DNA of 64,000 nt from positions 186,001-250,000 of the forward strand of contig JAYWVB010000014.1 in NCBI GenBank assembly GCA_039881045.1, written 5' to 3'. Both the position numbers and the translations under genes were made by a program. Under the pieces are notes generated by a model. That model made no database searches. It was not told the origin of the DNA and saw only the letters and a program-made list of their open reading frames with translations. This document shows positions 23,562 through 34,246 of this stretch, in pieces. The DNA comes from Chaetomium olivaceum. Taxonomy: Eukaryota; Ascomycota; Sordariomycetes; Sordariales; Chaetomiaceae. Numbering within the stretch: position 1 is the stretch's first letter; each line of letters starts with the position of its first letter.

Positions 23562-24004
23562 TGTGACGAACCTCTCCTGGACCTTGTCCTGTTAGGGTTC
23601 AGTCTGATTGAAGGTGTCTTGCAAAGGTACTAGGTTCGGTGCAGCCAAAGGGTGCACAACAAAGACTTGTCTCAACAGTAGGCTCTCGAGCTTGTAGCGA
23701 ACTGTAGTTGTGATTGCTAACTGGAGAACTCCCAGAGCTCTCCAGAACGAATGACTATATACTATCTAATTCCTGGGTGCTCAGTGTGCTCAGTAGTTCC
23801 CTCCAACTGAGCTCACTGATCTCCTTCGTACGGACCAGACGCCCTGATTGGTGGCTTCCCTGGAGGTGCTCAGTGTGCTCAGTAGTTCCCTCCAACTGAG
23901 CTCACTGATCACCTCTGCGGCTCCTCTGATTGGTTCATCTATCGATTGGTCCGGAGCATCCCGCGCCGCTCCCGGAGACCCCACCTGTTGGCATATTCGT
24001 GACA
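23562..24004. mobile_element. solo LTR, 443 bp, with 5-bp target duplication
   Basis: It starts TGTGACGAAC and ends ATTCGTGACA: the TG..CA ends and short imperfect inverted termini of retrotransposon LTRs. ACACA flanks it on both sides (23557-23561 and 24005-24009), the 5-bp duplication expected from a Ty3/gypsy or Ty1/copia integrase. No internal retroelement genes are present, so it is a solo LTR left by recombination. It sits inside the transposase gene. A short non-autonomous DNA element is the alternative. Confidence 0.75.
23776..23910. repeat. 46-bp direct repeat inside the LTR (period 89 bp)
   Basis: Positions 23776-23821 and 23865-23910 are identical, starting GGTGCTCAGTGTGCTCAGTA and ending GAGCTCACTGATC. 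The unit itself has partly self-complementary ends. It may be a duplicated enhancer block in the LTR. Confidence 0.8.
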
Positions 24005-24727
24005 ACACATCAACCATATCACCAAGCTCGAGTTCCTTTGTGCCTTTCGCGAAGCCTTCTTTGCTTCCATAACAGAGAGGAATATCCAGGGCGGCTTTGC
24101 AGGAGCTGGCATCGTACCATTCGATCCAGAGAAGGTGCTTTCTAAGCTGGATGTCAAGCTTCATACACCAACACCCCCAAACTCCCGGCCTGGCACTGCA
24201 CAACCTTGGGTCTCTAAGACCCCGTATAATGCCCAGGAAACCCACTCGCAGTCAGACTTCATCAAGACCCGGATTGCCAGTCATCAAAATAGCTCCCCAG
24301 CTTCGGTGTTAGTTGCAGTTGACCAGCTTGCCAAAGGTGCAACGGCTGTAATGCACCAAGTGGCTCTTCTTCAGTCAGAGGTCTCTTCGCTCCGTAAGGC
24401 CAACGAAGCACTAAGCAAGCGCCGGAAAGCCAAAAGAACACGCATACAGCTTAGAGGAGCACTTACTGTACAAGATGCACAGGATCTACTGGACCAGAGG
24501 GATGTGGGTAAGGGGGCACTGCAGGAAACACAGCCGGATAGTAGTGGTACAGGGGGGGCTCGTACGAAGGTTCGGCGCTGTGGTACATGTGGCAAGCCTG
24601 GCCATAATGCGCGCACTTGCCAGGAGGCTGTAGAAGTCGCTGATACAGCTATTTCCGATGTAATTGTAGTTAGTTACTAGGGCTGTTGTGTTGTAATTGT
24701 AAATAGTTGTTGCAAGGTAGTGGAGAC

Positions 24728-24769
24728 TGGGTCACTCGCTTATATGGGTCATTCGCTTATAATATACGT
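24728..24769 (-). repeat. right terminal inverted repeat, 42 bp
   Basis: It starts TGGGTCACTCGCTTATATGG and ends ATACGT before the TA duplication. It is the perfect reverse complement of 22463-22504. Confidence 0.92.
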
Positions 24770-25245
24770 TATGTTGTGCGTGGATATGTATTCAAGACCG
24801 AGATGGCCTCCACCCCCTGAATCTCACTCCTGACTTACTCCAGCTTAGCTCGATCAACACCGAGCTGAACCCCACAAAATTACACCGAGCTGAGATCCAC
24901 TTGCTGCTTGTGACCAATCAAGTACCCGGCCGTTGTCTTGCTCGTTGTATATAACGTGTATTTGTTTACCACGATACCATCTTGGAAGGTTTGGGAGAAG
25001 GGGCATGAGGGAACCCTCATTCGCCAGGGGTGGGCTGTTGCAACTAAGATACTTAAACCACGTAAAGTCTCTGGAAATGTCACTGACCATTGCCCACTAG
25101 CTGAGGCGGTTGACCACTCTTCTACACCTGACTCCTGTTTCTCCTGTCCGAGCTGGTTTCTTCGATTTCCAACTTGCAAGTTGCAACCAACTTACAAATC
25201 ACACAACAGCATACCGGTAGTCGCGGGACCACAACGCTAGCAAAT
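24770..25245. other. intergenic region between transposon and esterase gene
   Basis: It holds the right TA duplication and the promoter of the gene at 25246. No motif was recognised. Confidence 0.4.
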
Positions 25246-26408
25246 ATGCAGTCTTTCTTGGTTCTTCTTGTCCTGATCGCCGACACGACTGTAGGATATC
25301 TAGTCCCACACCCGCCTGGAAAATACAACGTCACCTTGACGGCCGGGCCCCTCGTGGACTACAGCCGCGATGACCCCTACGCCGCAGTACCAACACCTCG
25401 GGCATTGATGCTATCTGTATTTCAACCCACAACTTGCGCATCCACTGTGTCTGTCCCGGACATGCCCAGCGAAGTGGCCGAATACCAGGGCCCCTTTCTC
25501 CAACAAACCTTCAACATCTCGGTCGATTTCTCACCCCTGTTCCAAGAAGCTCGCCTACCAGTGTGTCCAACCAGTCCCAAAAAACCATCCTGCTCACCCC
25601 GCGACGCCAACCGCATCCTACTCTTCTCCCCGGCTACAGCATCCCGCGCTTCTACTACAACATCCTCGCCTCCGCCATCGCCAGCGAGGGCTTCACCGTC
25701 ATCACCATCGACCACCCCTTCGACGCCAACATCCTCGTCTACCCCGATGGCCACGCCGTCTACAACAATGCCACCATCCTCGACAATCCCACCTGGGACG
25801 AGTTCACCCGGGCCGCCGACGCCTCCTTCGTCATCGACCAGCTCGCTAACGCAACCGCCATGGGCGAGCTCCTCCCCCAGCGCGGCGCCCGCCCCTTTCC
25901 TGTCGACCGCGTTGCTATGCTGGGCCACTCGGTCGGCGGGGCGTCGGCCATCATCGCCGCCAGCCGCGATCCGCGTATCCGTGGAGCTGTTAACTGGGAT
26001 GGGACTATTTTTGGTTCGCCACCGCCGCCGGGGTCGGGGCTGTCTGAGCCGGTGCAGGTTATGGACCGGCCGGTGCTGTTTTTGTCGCATCAGGACTTCG
26101 CTGATCCCAGCTGGTTGGCGACGTGGCCGAGGCTGGAGGGGCCGAAGATGCTGGTGTATGTGCAGAATACGACGCATTATACGTTCTCGGATATGCCTAC
26201 ACTGTTGGAGGCGGCGGGGGAGAGTATGGAACCGTTGGCCTACTTGTTGGGTACGATTCAGCCGGCGAGGATGGTGAGCATCTTGGCGGCGTATACGACG
26301 GAGTGGGTGGATGGGGTGTTTAAGGGGAAGATTGGCGGGCCTTTGTTAAACGGGGAGGAGCCGGGCAGGTTCTCGGAGGCGTTGATCTTGATGAAAGAGA
26401 ACTTTTAG
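25246..26408 (+). CDS. secreted PAF-acetylhydrolase-like esterase, one frame change
   Basis: The ATG at 25246 starts a hydrophobic signal peptide (MQSFLVLLVLIADTTVG), followed by YLVPHPPGKYNV. The fold is alpha/beta hydrolase of the platelet-activating-factor acetylhydrolase group: PGYSIPRFYYN oxyanion region, TVITIDHPFDA, nucleophile elbow GHSVGG and a late His. Its reaction would be hydrolysis of short acyl esters, perhaps phospholipids, outside the cell. The frame changes once near 25630, in CTCCCCGGCTAC: NRILLFSP is in the first frame and the coherent continuation is in the next, net -1. If that is a base-call error the protein is about 387 aa and intact. No intron is needed to join the two frames. 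Confidence 0.75.
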
Positions 26409-26693
26409 AGGCAAATGGAAACTCCTTGTAAAATAGGGGTGCGTCGATCTGACAGCCCGAGGGTTGGGGAACTTCAGACCCTTCGAGAGCGCACTTACCT
26501 CTCTAGGCAAGGCTACAATATGTAGAAGTACATGTACGCAACCCAGGGTCCCAGAAGACCATACATTCCATGAGTTTTGCCCGAGCGTTTTATTCCTACA
26601 TTGAACCAGTCCTACAACATCCACGCTATCGCTTTTTAAAGGCATAATCACACAACCCAGCACAGCTCACCCCATCACGCTGACACCACCGGC

Positions 26694-27775
26694 CTAATCC
26701 CCCAACGGATAAGCATGCAACACCTGCCCGTAATACAGCTCAGAATCCTTGCTCGCCAAAAACACAAAGCTCGGCGCGATCTCGCTCGGCTGGCCAATCC
26801 GGCCAAGGCCCGACTTGCTGCCGAACCCCTCCATCTGCTCCGCTGGCCGCGACGCTGGCTGCAGCGGTGTGTGGACAGGGCCAGGCGCCACGGCATTGAC
26901 CCGGATGCCCTTGGGCATCAAGTTGAGTGCAAGCGACCGTGTAAAGGACACAATGGCGCCCTTTGTGGCCGAGTAGTCTACCATGGAGCTCGTGCCGCGG
27001 AAAGCAACAGTGGAGGTGGTGTTGATGATTCTGCGGGGGGTTGTTAGGTTAGATACTGTGTAGGTACTGTGGGGCGCGAATAGGGGTCGGCTTACGATCC
27101 GCCCTTCTTCATGTGTGGGAGGGCGTATTTTGTCATGGCAAACATCTGGATGATGTTGCTCCGGAAGGTGCTCTCAACGTTGTCCAGGTCGATGTCGGCA
27201 AAGTCCTTGCACATCATCTGCTTGGATGCGTTGTTGACGAGGACGTGGATGATGCCGAATGCATCGACGTGCTTTTGGATAGCTTCCTTGCATTTGCGAT
27301 GATCCATCAAGTCTCCCGCAATTAGCAGACACTGACGGCCTTCTTTCTCGACCATCTTCTTGGTGTCCTCAGCGTCGGTCTGCTCCTCGGGTAGGTAGAC
27401 GATGCTGACGTCGGCACCCTCGCGTGCGTAGAGGACGGCGACGGAACGGCCGATCCCGGAACTACCCATTTTGTGTTAACATCACCTGTATTGATGGCTA
27501 GTATGAGGGTCAAGGTAACTGACTCTCCGCCGGTGATTAGAGCTTTGCAGCCCTTGAGTTTACCGGCCGCGAGATACTCGTAGGCCTGGCCCTCGCCCTC
27601 GAGTTTTGTTGACTCGCTGGAGGGCTCCATCTTCTTCTCGAGCCTGTGAAGAACGCGTTAGTCAAAATCTCATGGTGTAGCACCTGATAATGCCTTACCC
27701 TGGCAAGTCTTGAGCCTGTGCCTTCTGTGGGACAGGCTCGAAACTGCCGCCTTTGCTAAAGTGAGAGTCGGACAT
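26694..27775 (-). CDS. short-chain dehydrogenase/reductase, stress-protein-39 / ribitol-dehydrogenase-like
   Basis: Four exons, 27775-27699, 27643-27524, 27461-27096 and 27030-26694, encode 299 aa; every junction restores a family motif. The joined protein has TGGDSGIGRSVAV (dinucleotide-binding, made across an intron), LVNNAS, and the catalytic Ser plus YSATK pair, then RVNAVAPGPVHTPLQP. The N-terminal extension (FEPVPQKAQAQDLPG) is typical of the bacterial/fungal general-stress SDR group that reduces small carbonyl substrates with NAD(P)H. It is probably cytosolic or peroxisome-associated, but there is no clear targeting signal. A TATA-like box (27884-27892) lies 109 bp upstream. Confidence 0.88.
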
Positions 27776-27883
27776 TGTTGTGTGGTGTGCGGTAGTTGGT
27801 AACAAATATACTAATGGACAGTAAAAGATACCTTCGACTTGGATGGCGTTACCAATGGTTTATACTCGGTTCAGAACGCTCTA

Positions 27884-27892
27884 CTTATATAC
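27884..27892 (-). promoter_or_regulatory. TATA-like box of the SDR gene
   Basis: On the minus strand the sequence reads GGTATATAAG, 109 bp upstream of the SDR start at 27775. Confidence 0.45.
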
Positions 27893-28619
27893 CACGGGTG
27901 CACACCATGATATGGAGCCATGCTGCATTGGTGGTGACGCAAGGAGGATTTCAATCTGGGTGGTCTTCCCAACCCATGACGTCAACATACGACCTCGCCC
28001 AATTCTTAAACCAGGTCACTGGCAAAACCATAGTTATAGTCGAACAGCCGGGAATCAAAGAACGACGGTTTCTGTTATCCTAAATTCCATCGAACTTAGC
28101 TTTTTGGCGTTAGGCCAAGGTCATGGTCAAGGAGATAATCGTGTCAAGGAGCCAAGGACCATTGTTTCTAGCACTCACCACAACCACGCAGAGATATGGT
28201 TACAACTCGTAGCATCAGTGGGCTTGATTTACGACTTAGGGAATCCAAAAACGTATACCAATCATGCTTCGATAGTCTGTAGCCTTTTGACATTATAGGG
28301 AAGTGTAAATTAGCCCGTACCTTACTTATACTGCTAGCTACCTTAGAGAACGCCTTCACGCGGTCAAAAGCGACGCGGTGTTGAGGGTTGGTCCCCGCCT
28401 GAGATCAAACAAATCCAGCGGGAAATAATAGAATCCAATTACTAACCCCGTCCCCAACCTCCACGGCGGGGGGCCTCGAGCCCTACCCACACACCGGTCG
28501 TAGCAAGCGTGCAACGCCCCTTGGACGTCCGGAGCATGCACCGATTAACTAGAAACCCCGGCTTAATGGGTCAGCGCCACTACTCCTGACCCACGGTCTG
28601 GTTTGTCTGGCAACGCCCA

Positions 28620-28943
28620 TTAAGACCCGATATTCTGCACATCCGCCCCGGGCAACGTTTCAGGTTTGTTATACAGGACCTTGATGAAATCGTTCCTGGT
28701 GGAGGATGGCGCAGGAATTTGCGCTGGGGTAACGATATTCTCTTCGCCAGTCATGTAGCCACCGATGAAGACGCGCCATACGGCATCCTTGAAAGGCCTG
28801 GTAACTAGTAATGTAGCCCCAGGGGATTTCCCGTAATTCGGCCCGGGGGCTGTCCCGTTGGCAATGCACGTAAATATGATGTTTGGTTGCTGCTCCTGTA
28901 CCAGTTGCGAGCGGTGAGGGAACGCAGGGAGCGTAGAGAGGGT
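28620..28943 (-). other. open frame resembling a last exon, function unknown
   Basis: Reading the minus strand from an acceptor-like TATAG at 28944, 107 codons stay open to a TAA at 28622-28620. The composition is protein-like (PNIIFTCIANGTAPGP, FKDAVWRVFIGGYMTGEENI, DFIKVLYNKPETLPGAD). WR.FIGG is faintly like the tail of some HET proteins, which is only a guess. No start codon or upstream exon was established. It may be a gene remnant or chance. Confidence 0.3.
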
Positions 28944-29903
28944 CTATACACCATCTCGACGCGGACGATTCCGGCTCCCCAGTCCCTACATCTTGCGTCT
29001 CATGCCGTGTAGATAGTATATTGAGGATATGCGTGGGAGCCTCCAGCTGCATCCGCTAGAGCCGCCAATAATCAAGCTGCAGGGCCCTGACCTCGAGCCC
29101 GTCTGTCTAGAGGTACGCCACTTGAGTACCCGAAAGTCAGCCCTTCAAGAGAGCAAAGGTATATACCTGTTAGGATCGGATTATATGTGTACCAACTCGA
29201 AACCCCTACAGATGCCATACTGTGGTGTGGAGAGCTGAACGCCTGGTACTCGAAGGTCGGACGGAGATACACTTCGGGGTGTGGGGTGGGGCATCGGAAA
29301 GACAAAAGAGCGCTGCCCGCTAGAGCAAAGTGAGTGAGAAATAGGGCTGGCGGATCGCATCGGCCTGGCGCAGTAATGGGCTTGGAAGGATGGTTCGCCG
29401 CTACTCAACGGGACAAAGGAGCGACCAAAAGTAGAAGAGGAGGTTTTGGAGGTGTCAGACCCGTATCTGTACCATGACGAGCAACTTTTTCGTCACGGCT
29501 TTTTCGTGGCCTGGGCTTAATCTACGGCGCGGGAACTATCAAAGTAGCCCCAGACTCCCCAAATACAGGGGGTGGATCGGGGGAGCCTTCGCTAGCCGGT
29601 CGGAGTCACAAAGTCGAGGGGCGGGAGAAAACCGAACGAAGCCGGGATGTGATCACGATGCCAGTTTATTCGTTCCGAGAGACAATGTCCGTTGACGCCA
29701 TCGAGTAACCGGCAAAGATGCACTCCAAATAAGAAGCCCCATATCCATGCTCGGCCGTCGTCCCGCTGTCCTCCATCTAATTCATGTCGCGGTGCCGGTC
29801 GTTAAAACGCACATCTGGGTCGTGTCAGTGATTGGTCGGTAGCGGAAGCGCAAATCCGAGGTGAACGCACCATCTTCCCCTCCAAATCGCTAGCAGGCGT
29901 AAT

Positions 29904-30238
29904 CTACCGCTGGGCGCTCCAGACGTTCTTGAGGAGGCCGTCGCGCTGGGCGAGGCGGTTGAGGGCATCGTCGCTCTCACCCATGGCGCGGACGAAACCC
30001 GACAGAGCGTAGATGATGTTCTCGCCCTGGATGGCACGGCCGTTCTCGTCGACCTTGGCGACGGTGATCTGGCACGAGCCGTGGTCCTTGGACCGGATGA
30101 TTCTGCCCGTCGCAGAGCACTTGCGGGGGACGTAACTGGAAGGTCTGGTGTCAGCAAGATCGCGAGCCGCGGCCGGGGCAATTGTCGTCGGGCATAGCGG
30201 GCTTACAGGTCGACGATTTCGCCACGGTCGTTCTCCAT
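29904..30238 (-). CDS. rps21: 40S ribosomal protein eS21
   Basis: Two exons, 30238-30207 and 30135-29904, give 87 aa, the normal eS21 length. The first exon encodes MENDRGEIVD plus part of a Leu codon. The intron is 71 bp with a GTAAGC donor and a CCAG acceptor; splicing yields DLYVPRKCSATGRIIRSKD. The conserved blocks ITVAKVDENGRAIQGEN and YALSGFVRAMGESDD, and the end LKNVWSAQR, are diagnostic. It is a structural protein of the small ribosomal subunit. The gene is divergent from SLX4, with 476 bp between the two start codons. Confidence 0.97.
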
Positions 30239-30714
30239 GTTTGCGGCTTGTGATGAGTGCTGCGAAGTGACGGGTTCGGGTGTTCTTTGCGGTGCCGGAG
30301 AGCAGGACTGCAGAATTTCAAGGGAGCCTCGAATTTCGATTAGTTTTGCTGATTTGGTGGGTGCTGTGGGCTGCGCGTGGGCACGGGCCAGGTAAGGAGC
30401 CCACCGAGATAAAATGTGGGTCCCGCAGTCCAGTCAGCTGATGGCGCGAGATGTTCGTGGAAGGGCGGGACGAATCCTCGGCTTCTCCCGCGTTTAGGAT
30501 CACTGCTTTTGTTTTGTTGACAAACCAGACTCCTCACGACGCAATACAATAGATACACAACGAACGGTTTAGCGACGATTTGGTTCCGGTAGCAGGATAC
30601 GATGACAACTCCCCGTATCATGGTATATTTTTGAAGCTGTCGCCCCTCAGGAATATTTGCGCAAGGGCTGGACGGCCTCGGCGCAGCGGGGTGTTTCGAC
30701 CAGACAGGTCGTAC
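30239..30714. promoter_or_regulatory. shared upstream region of eS21 and SLX4
   Basis: The 476 bp between two divergent start codons must hold both promoters. No clear TATA box was seen on either side, as is common for ribosomal-protein genes in these fungi. Confidence 0.4.
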
Positions 30715-33638
30715 ATGGCCAGCGGTGGCCCGTTTTCTTCTCCTCCCACCAAGATGGCGCATTACGACTCCGTTCTTGTTATTTCATCGTCTCCTGATTT
30801 CCCATCGATTTGCGACCTCCTTCCAAAACCGATCAAACAACCTTCCTTGCGCAGTGGGAGCAATGCCGCCCCGGTTCCCGACAATGCGCCAGCCGCATTC
30901 ACAAGCGCTGCCAGCATATGGCAATCTTCGCGAGCCCTCCATCTAGAGGATATGGGGACATTAAGGACAGCACCTTCAGAGGGGGCTACCCCCGCGACTC
31001 TGCCCACCATTCCTCCCGACTTGTCGACAGAATCCGTCGTTGAAGGCCCGACCCGTGAGTTGGAAGGAGAGAAAAGGAAACCGAGAACGGCTGCGGCAGG
31101 GAAGAAAAGGGCGAAGGCAAAACAAACCCAACCGGTCACTGTACCAGACACGGCAGTGCTGGACGCGCCGGCTGCGGCAGCACCGCTCAAAAAACCAGGG
31201 AGAAAACCAAGGCCAGCCAAGGACGCGACATTGGCGCAAACTACGCTACCCAAGGGGAAGGTCACCAAGGCGACGACAAAGGCAACACAAACACAGAAAA
31301 AGGCAGAAACCGTCAGCAGGCATTTTGCCCCCCAGATCTCGGCTCCAGAGGCACCGACGGAATTGGTCGCCGGTCCGATAGATGATGCGCCGTCTTCTGA
31401 GCGAGCAATGGCTCGTAGGATGGACTGGACACCTCCTCGGGAGAGCGCGCCCGTCCATTGTCTCGCAGATTCATCTACGGAGAAAGAATTGACCTCTTCT
31501 GTCTTGCCGATGCAGGACAACGTCTTTAAGAGTCTCCATGACACTTATGGGCGAGCTATGGAAGCCAACAGCCATGCCAGTGCTTCATTACCTTCGGCCA
31601 ACACGGATGTTCTAGGAAAACGGAAGCTCGTGGAAATGGTAACGCACGCCGGTCACCGACAAGGGGCGCCCGAGCCATCCCCGACAAAGCCCAAGGCCTT
31701 GAAGAAGAAGGCCCGGACCATCACGGAGTTGGCAACTGCGGCCTACCGTCGCCCGGAAGAGGAAGACCTCTCAACTGTGAGTGGGCAACAAGACGAAAAC
31801 AATTTGTCCCGCAGCCCCGAGCTCCCCGGTGAAGGACCGACGGCAGCAAGCAAGTCCGCAACCACGAAACCGAAAGCCGCTAAAAAAGGTTCCAAGCCCA
31901 GGGCAACCAAGAAAAAGCAACCGCCGCCCGAACCAATTCTTCTCTCCCCAACAAGCGCTATGCGACAGGTATCTAACCAGGACTTTGTGTTTGGAACTGC
32001 AAGCCAGTTGGCGACCGAGGACGACCCAGTGCTCCTCCGGGCTTTGCACGAGGCGATGAAGGTATCGAACCAAGCGGATAGCGATCCGTTTGCCACCCCG
32101 AGCCCCGGGAACAGCAACATCGCTATCCGGAGGAGACCGGGCGCAGGGCTGTGGGCAGCCGGGGCTCGGTACGGCGACGGCGACTTGCTCAATGCCGAGG
32201 TTCTGGACTTGACACGTTCTTCCCCCTTGACGCTGGCCCAGCCTGCGCCAAAGGCCCCGCTTCCTTGTCCCGAGGTGGTTCCAGTCCGCAAGCCACCGGC
32301 AGAGAATGCGTACATCGAGATTGAAATGTCTGACGACACGTTAGATCTCAGCATTTCTCCGCCAGTTGGTTGGCCTAAAACTCTATCCTCATTACCGCCG
32401 CACATAGAGAGTCAAGCCGTTCAACTTGAGGATCCAAACCTCCCAGTCAATAACCGCCCGCAAACCCCACCGCAGGAACCCGACTTTGAACCGCCGCCGA
32501 GTAATCAGGAGCAGCACCAGCTTCTGCTATCACAATCCAACACCCGCAACAAAACCCGACCCGCACCGCCTCCGCCGCCGAGCTTTGAGCTTTACACCGA
32601 TGCACGCCTCGCGAAAGAGGTGGCGTCGTACGGCTTCAAGGTAGTCAAGAAAAGAACGGCAATGATTGCACTATTAAACCGGTGTTGGGAAAGCCGAAAC
32701 AAAACTGCGTTAGGAAGTACGGCTGTCCAAGCCGCCATGTCCACGTCTACGGCAAATCAAGCCGCCTCTCCCTCCGGACGAGAGGTCGACCTCGGAAGGA
32801 TTCCTCGACAACAGCGACTGAAGTGGTCAAAGCCCCATCTCCGACTAAAAGGGGACGGGGAAAGGCGGCCGCGACCGGTGGTGCTGTAGTTGAAGCTCCC
32901 CAACCGGAGAAACGACCCCGTGGAAGACCCAGAAAAGCTTCCGCTGCATCAGTCCCAGACGTTATGGAAGCACCTGCGGTTACGAAACCCCGGCGCCGGA
33001 GGTCAGTTACCGTCAGTGATGTTGAGAGCGAGGAACCCCAGGTTGAGAAGCGGCCACGGGGAAGACCCAAGAAAGATGCCGCCGCACCTCCCGCAAAACG
33101 CACAGCAAAGGCAAAACCGCCCGTCTCCCCAAAACGCGCCAAAATCACCGCACAATAGCCAACCCGCCCCGACAACTCCCCGACGGCGCAAAGCACCGCG
33201 AAACAAAATACTCGAGATCCCCGACTCCGAGTCAGACGACCCGTTTGCCTCCAGCGTGCCCTCCTCTCCCGCACTCAACCGCACGTTTTTCGTCCCCACC
33301 GGCAGTAGACCTTTCAGTGACAGAAGACACCGAGATGTCGCTCATGGCCAGCCCGACCGACGACGCAAGACGTGTCCCTCTTTGGCTACATCACGCGGGC
33401 GGTCGTTAGCGCGCCGCGGAGTAAAGACCTGGCAAACCCGAGCTGGCATGAGAAGATGCTCATGTATGACCCCATCATTCTGGAGGACCTGACGGCCTGG
33501 TTGAACGCCGGCCAGTTGGACCAGGTCGGGTTTGATGGAGAGGTGGCACCGGGGGATGTAAAGAAGTGGTGTGAGAGTAAGAGTGTGTGCTGTTTGTGGA
33601 GGGTAAATTTGCGCGGGAAGGAGAGGAAGAGGTTGTGA
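30715..33638 (+). CDS. slx4: SLX4, structure-specific endonuclease scaffold, split into several frames
   Basis: The start is the ATG at 30715 (MASGGPFSSPP, then VLVISSSPDFPS). The long disordered N-terminal part is rich in Lys/Pro. The family blocks are LLSPTSAMRQVSNQDFVFGT and DPVLLRALHEAMK, and the C-terminal SLX1-binding region is SLFGYITRAV, WHEKMLMYDPIILEDL, WCESKSVCCLWR. SLX4 holds SLX1 and other nucleases at branched DNA in repair and recombination. ELYTDARLAKEVASYGFKVV (a SAP-like helix pair) is in the main frame; three AT-hook-like blocks (RGRPRKDS, RPRGRPRK, RPRGRPKK) are in a second frame; and the last domain is in a third. Frame steps occur near 32775, 33150, 33310 and 33370. No introns fit, so either base errors or real lesions are present. 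Confidence 0.82.
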
Positions 33639-34246
33639 GCGACGGGAATTAAGCAAGGTGGGGACGAGAGGAGTTGGAAATGTTTGAACCAGGGGTTCAG
33701 GGGTGGTTCCGGCAACACGCCTATTTGGATCACTTTCTAGTTTCAGTAGCGAGCGTTCTCTTATGTTTGCATACTATGTACGAATCCAGGAATGAGTAAC
33801 GATGCCTACACTACTACCAATTCGTTCCCCCACACCCTCGTCCTCGTTGAAGGTGCCCATTTTGGCGTCCCATTACCCCGGATCTTGGATCGGCGCTGAG
33901 TGGGGCAAACCGAAGATTGGTCACACAAGATGAAGCCTCGGCTCAGCTGAACCGCATGCCAAGTTTCAGCGCGCCGGCTTTGCTTTCTTCACAACACTCA
34001 TCTTGCAGTATGAGCATTTCGAAGGCCACGTCATCCAGGTGCTCAACCTTGACCACGATACAAACATCCAGTATTTTGTCATTGAAGGGCAACGGTTTTC
34101 AGGCGGGAACATATCGCCCGTTTTCATCCACAGCCGTCGCACTCGCAGCCCAAGGTCAATTGAATTCAGCCGCAAGGGGTATCAAACTCAAGACACACCT
34201 CACAGTCCTACCAACAGGAGTACGGGATAAAAGACTATTTTCAACC
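33639..34246. other. intergenic region upstream of the Nudix gene
   Basis: No gene is supported. The frame of the Nudix protein stays open upstream to 33917 with protein-like sequence, so a longer, possibly mitochondrial-targeted N-terminus cannot be excluded. Confidence 0.35.

Larger units (their letters stand above)
22561..24680 (+). pseudogene. Fot1/pogo-like DDE transposase, broken
   Basis: From the ATG at 22561 the N-terminus has the CENP-B/pogo-like helix-turn-helix (ALEALQNDKNLTERAAAKIY, GVDRRTLGRR). The DDE core is seen in IYNFDETGFMMG, LLILDGHESHH and KCQPLDVGCFGPLK, giving D, D, D. The C-terminus holds a CCHC knuckle (CGTCGKPGHNARTC), usual for this group. Two net -1 frame changes lie near 22951 and 23031, and the solo LTR at 23562-24004 interrupts the gene after LMRAH. 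LTR plus one target duplication is 448 bp, and the frame after it is exactly what removal of 448 bp predicts. The copy is not autonomous. Confidence 0.88.
22463..24769 (+). mobile_element. Fot1/pogo-type Tc1-mariner transposon, split by a solo LTR
   Basis: The element is bounded by perfect 42-bp terminal inverted repeats (22463-22504 and 24728-24769) and flanked by TA at 22461-22462 and 24770-24771, the TA duplication of Tc1/mariner elements. Total length is 2307 bp; removing the nested LTR and one 5-bp duplication leaves 1859 bp, the normal size for Fot1-like elements. It carries one transposase gene on the plus strand. The ends are identical, so the insertion is likely recent, and it shows no obvious RIP-like AT enrichment. 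It lies in the promoter of the minus-strand Zn2Cys6 gene. Confidence 0.92.
27776..29903. other. intergenic region, 2.1 kb, mostly unexplained
   Basis: The first 150 bp hold the SDR promoter. The rest has no complete gene. A protein-like open frame at 28620-28943 is listed separately. A nested inverted repeat lies at about 28562-28625. Confidence 0.4.

Noticed and set aside
23562..24004. Interpreting the insert in the transposase as an intron
   Set aside because: It has TG..CA ends with a 5-bp direct duplication and is far longer than introns in this window; the LTR explanation accounts for frame and ends.
25422..26177. 251-codon minus-strand open frame rich in Gly, Val and Asp
   Set aside because: Antisense to the esterase catalytic domain, which has strong motifs.
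30762..31544. 260-codon minus-strand open frame
   Set aside because: Antisense to the low-complexity part of SLX4; its apparent membrane-like stretches reflect Lys/Pro codons read backwards.
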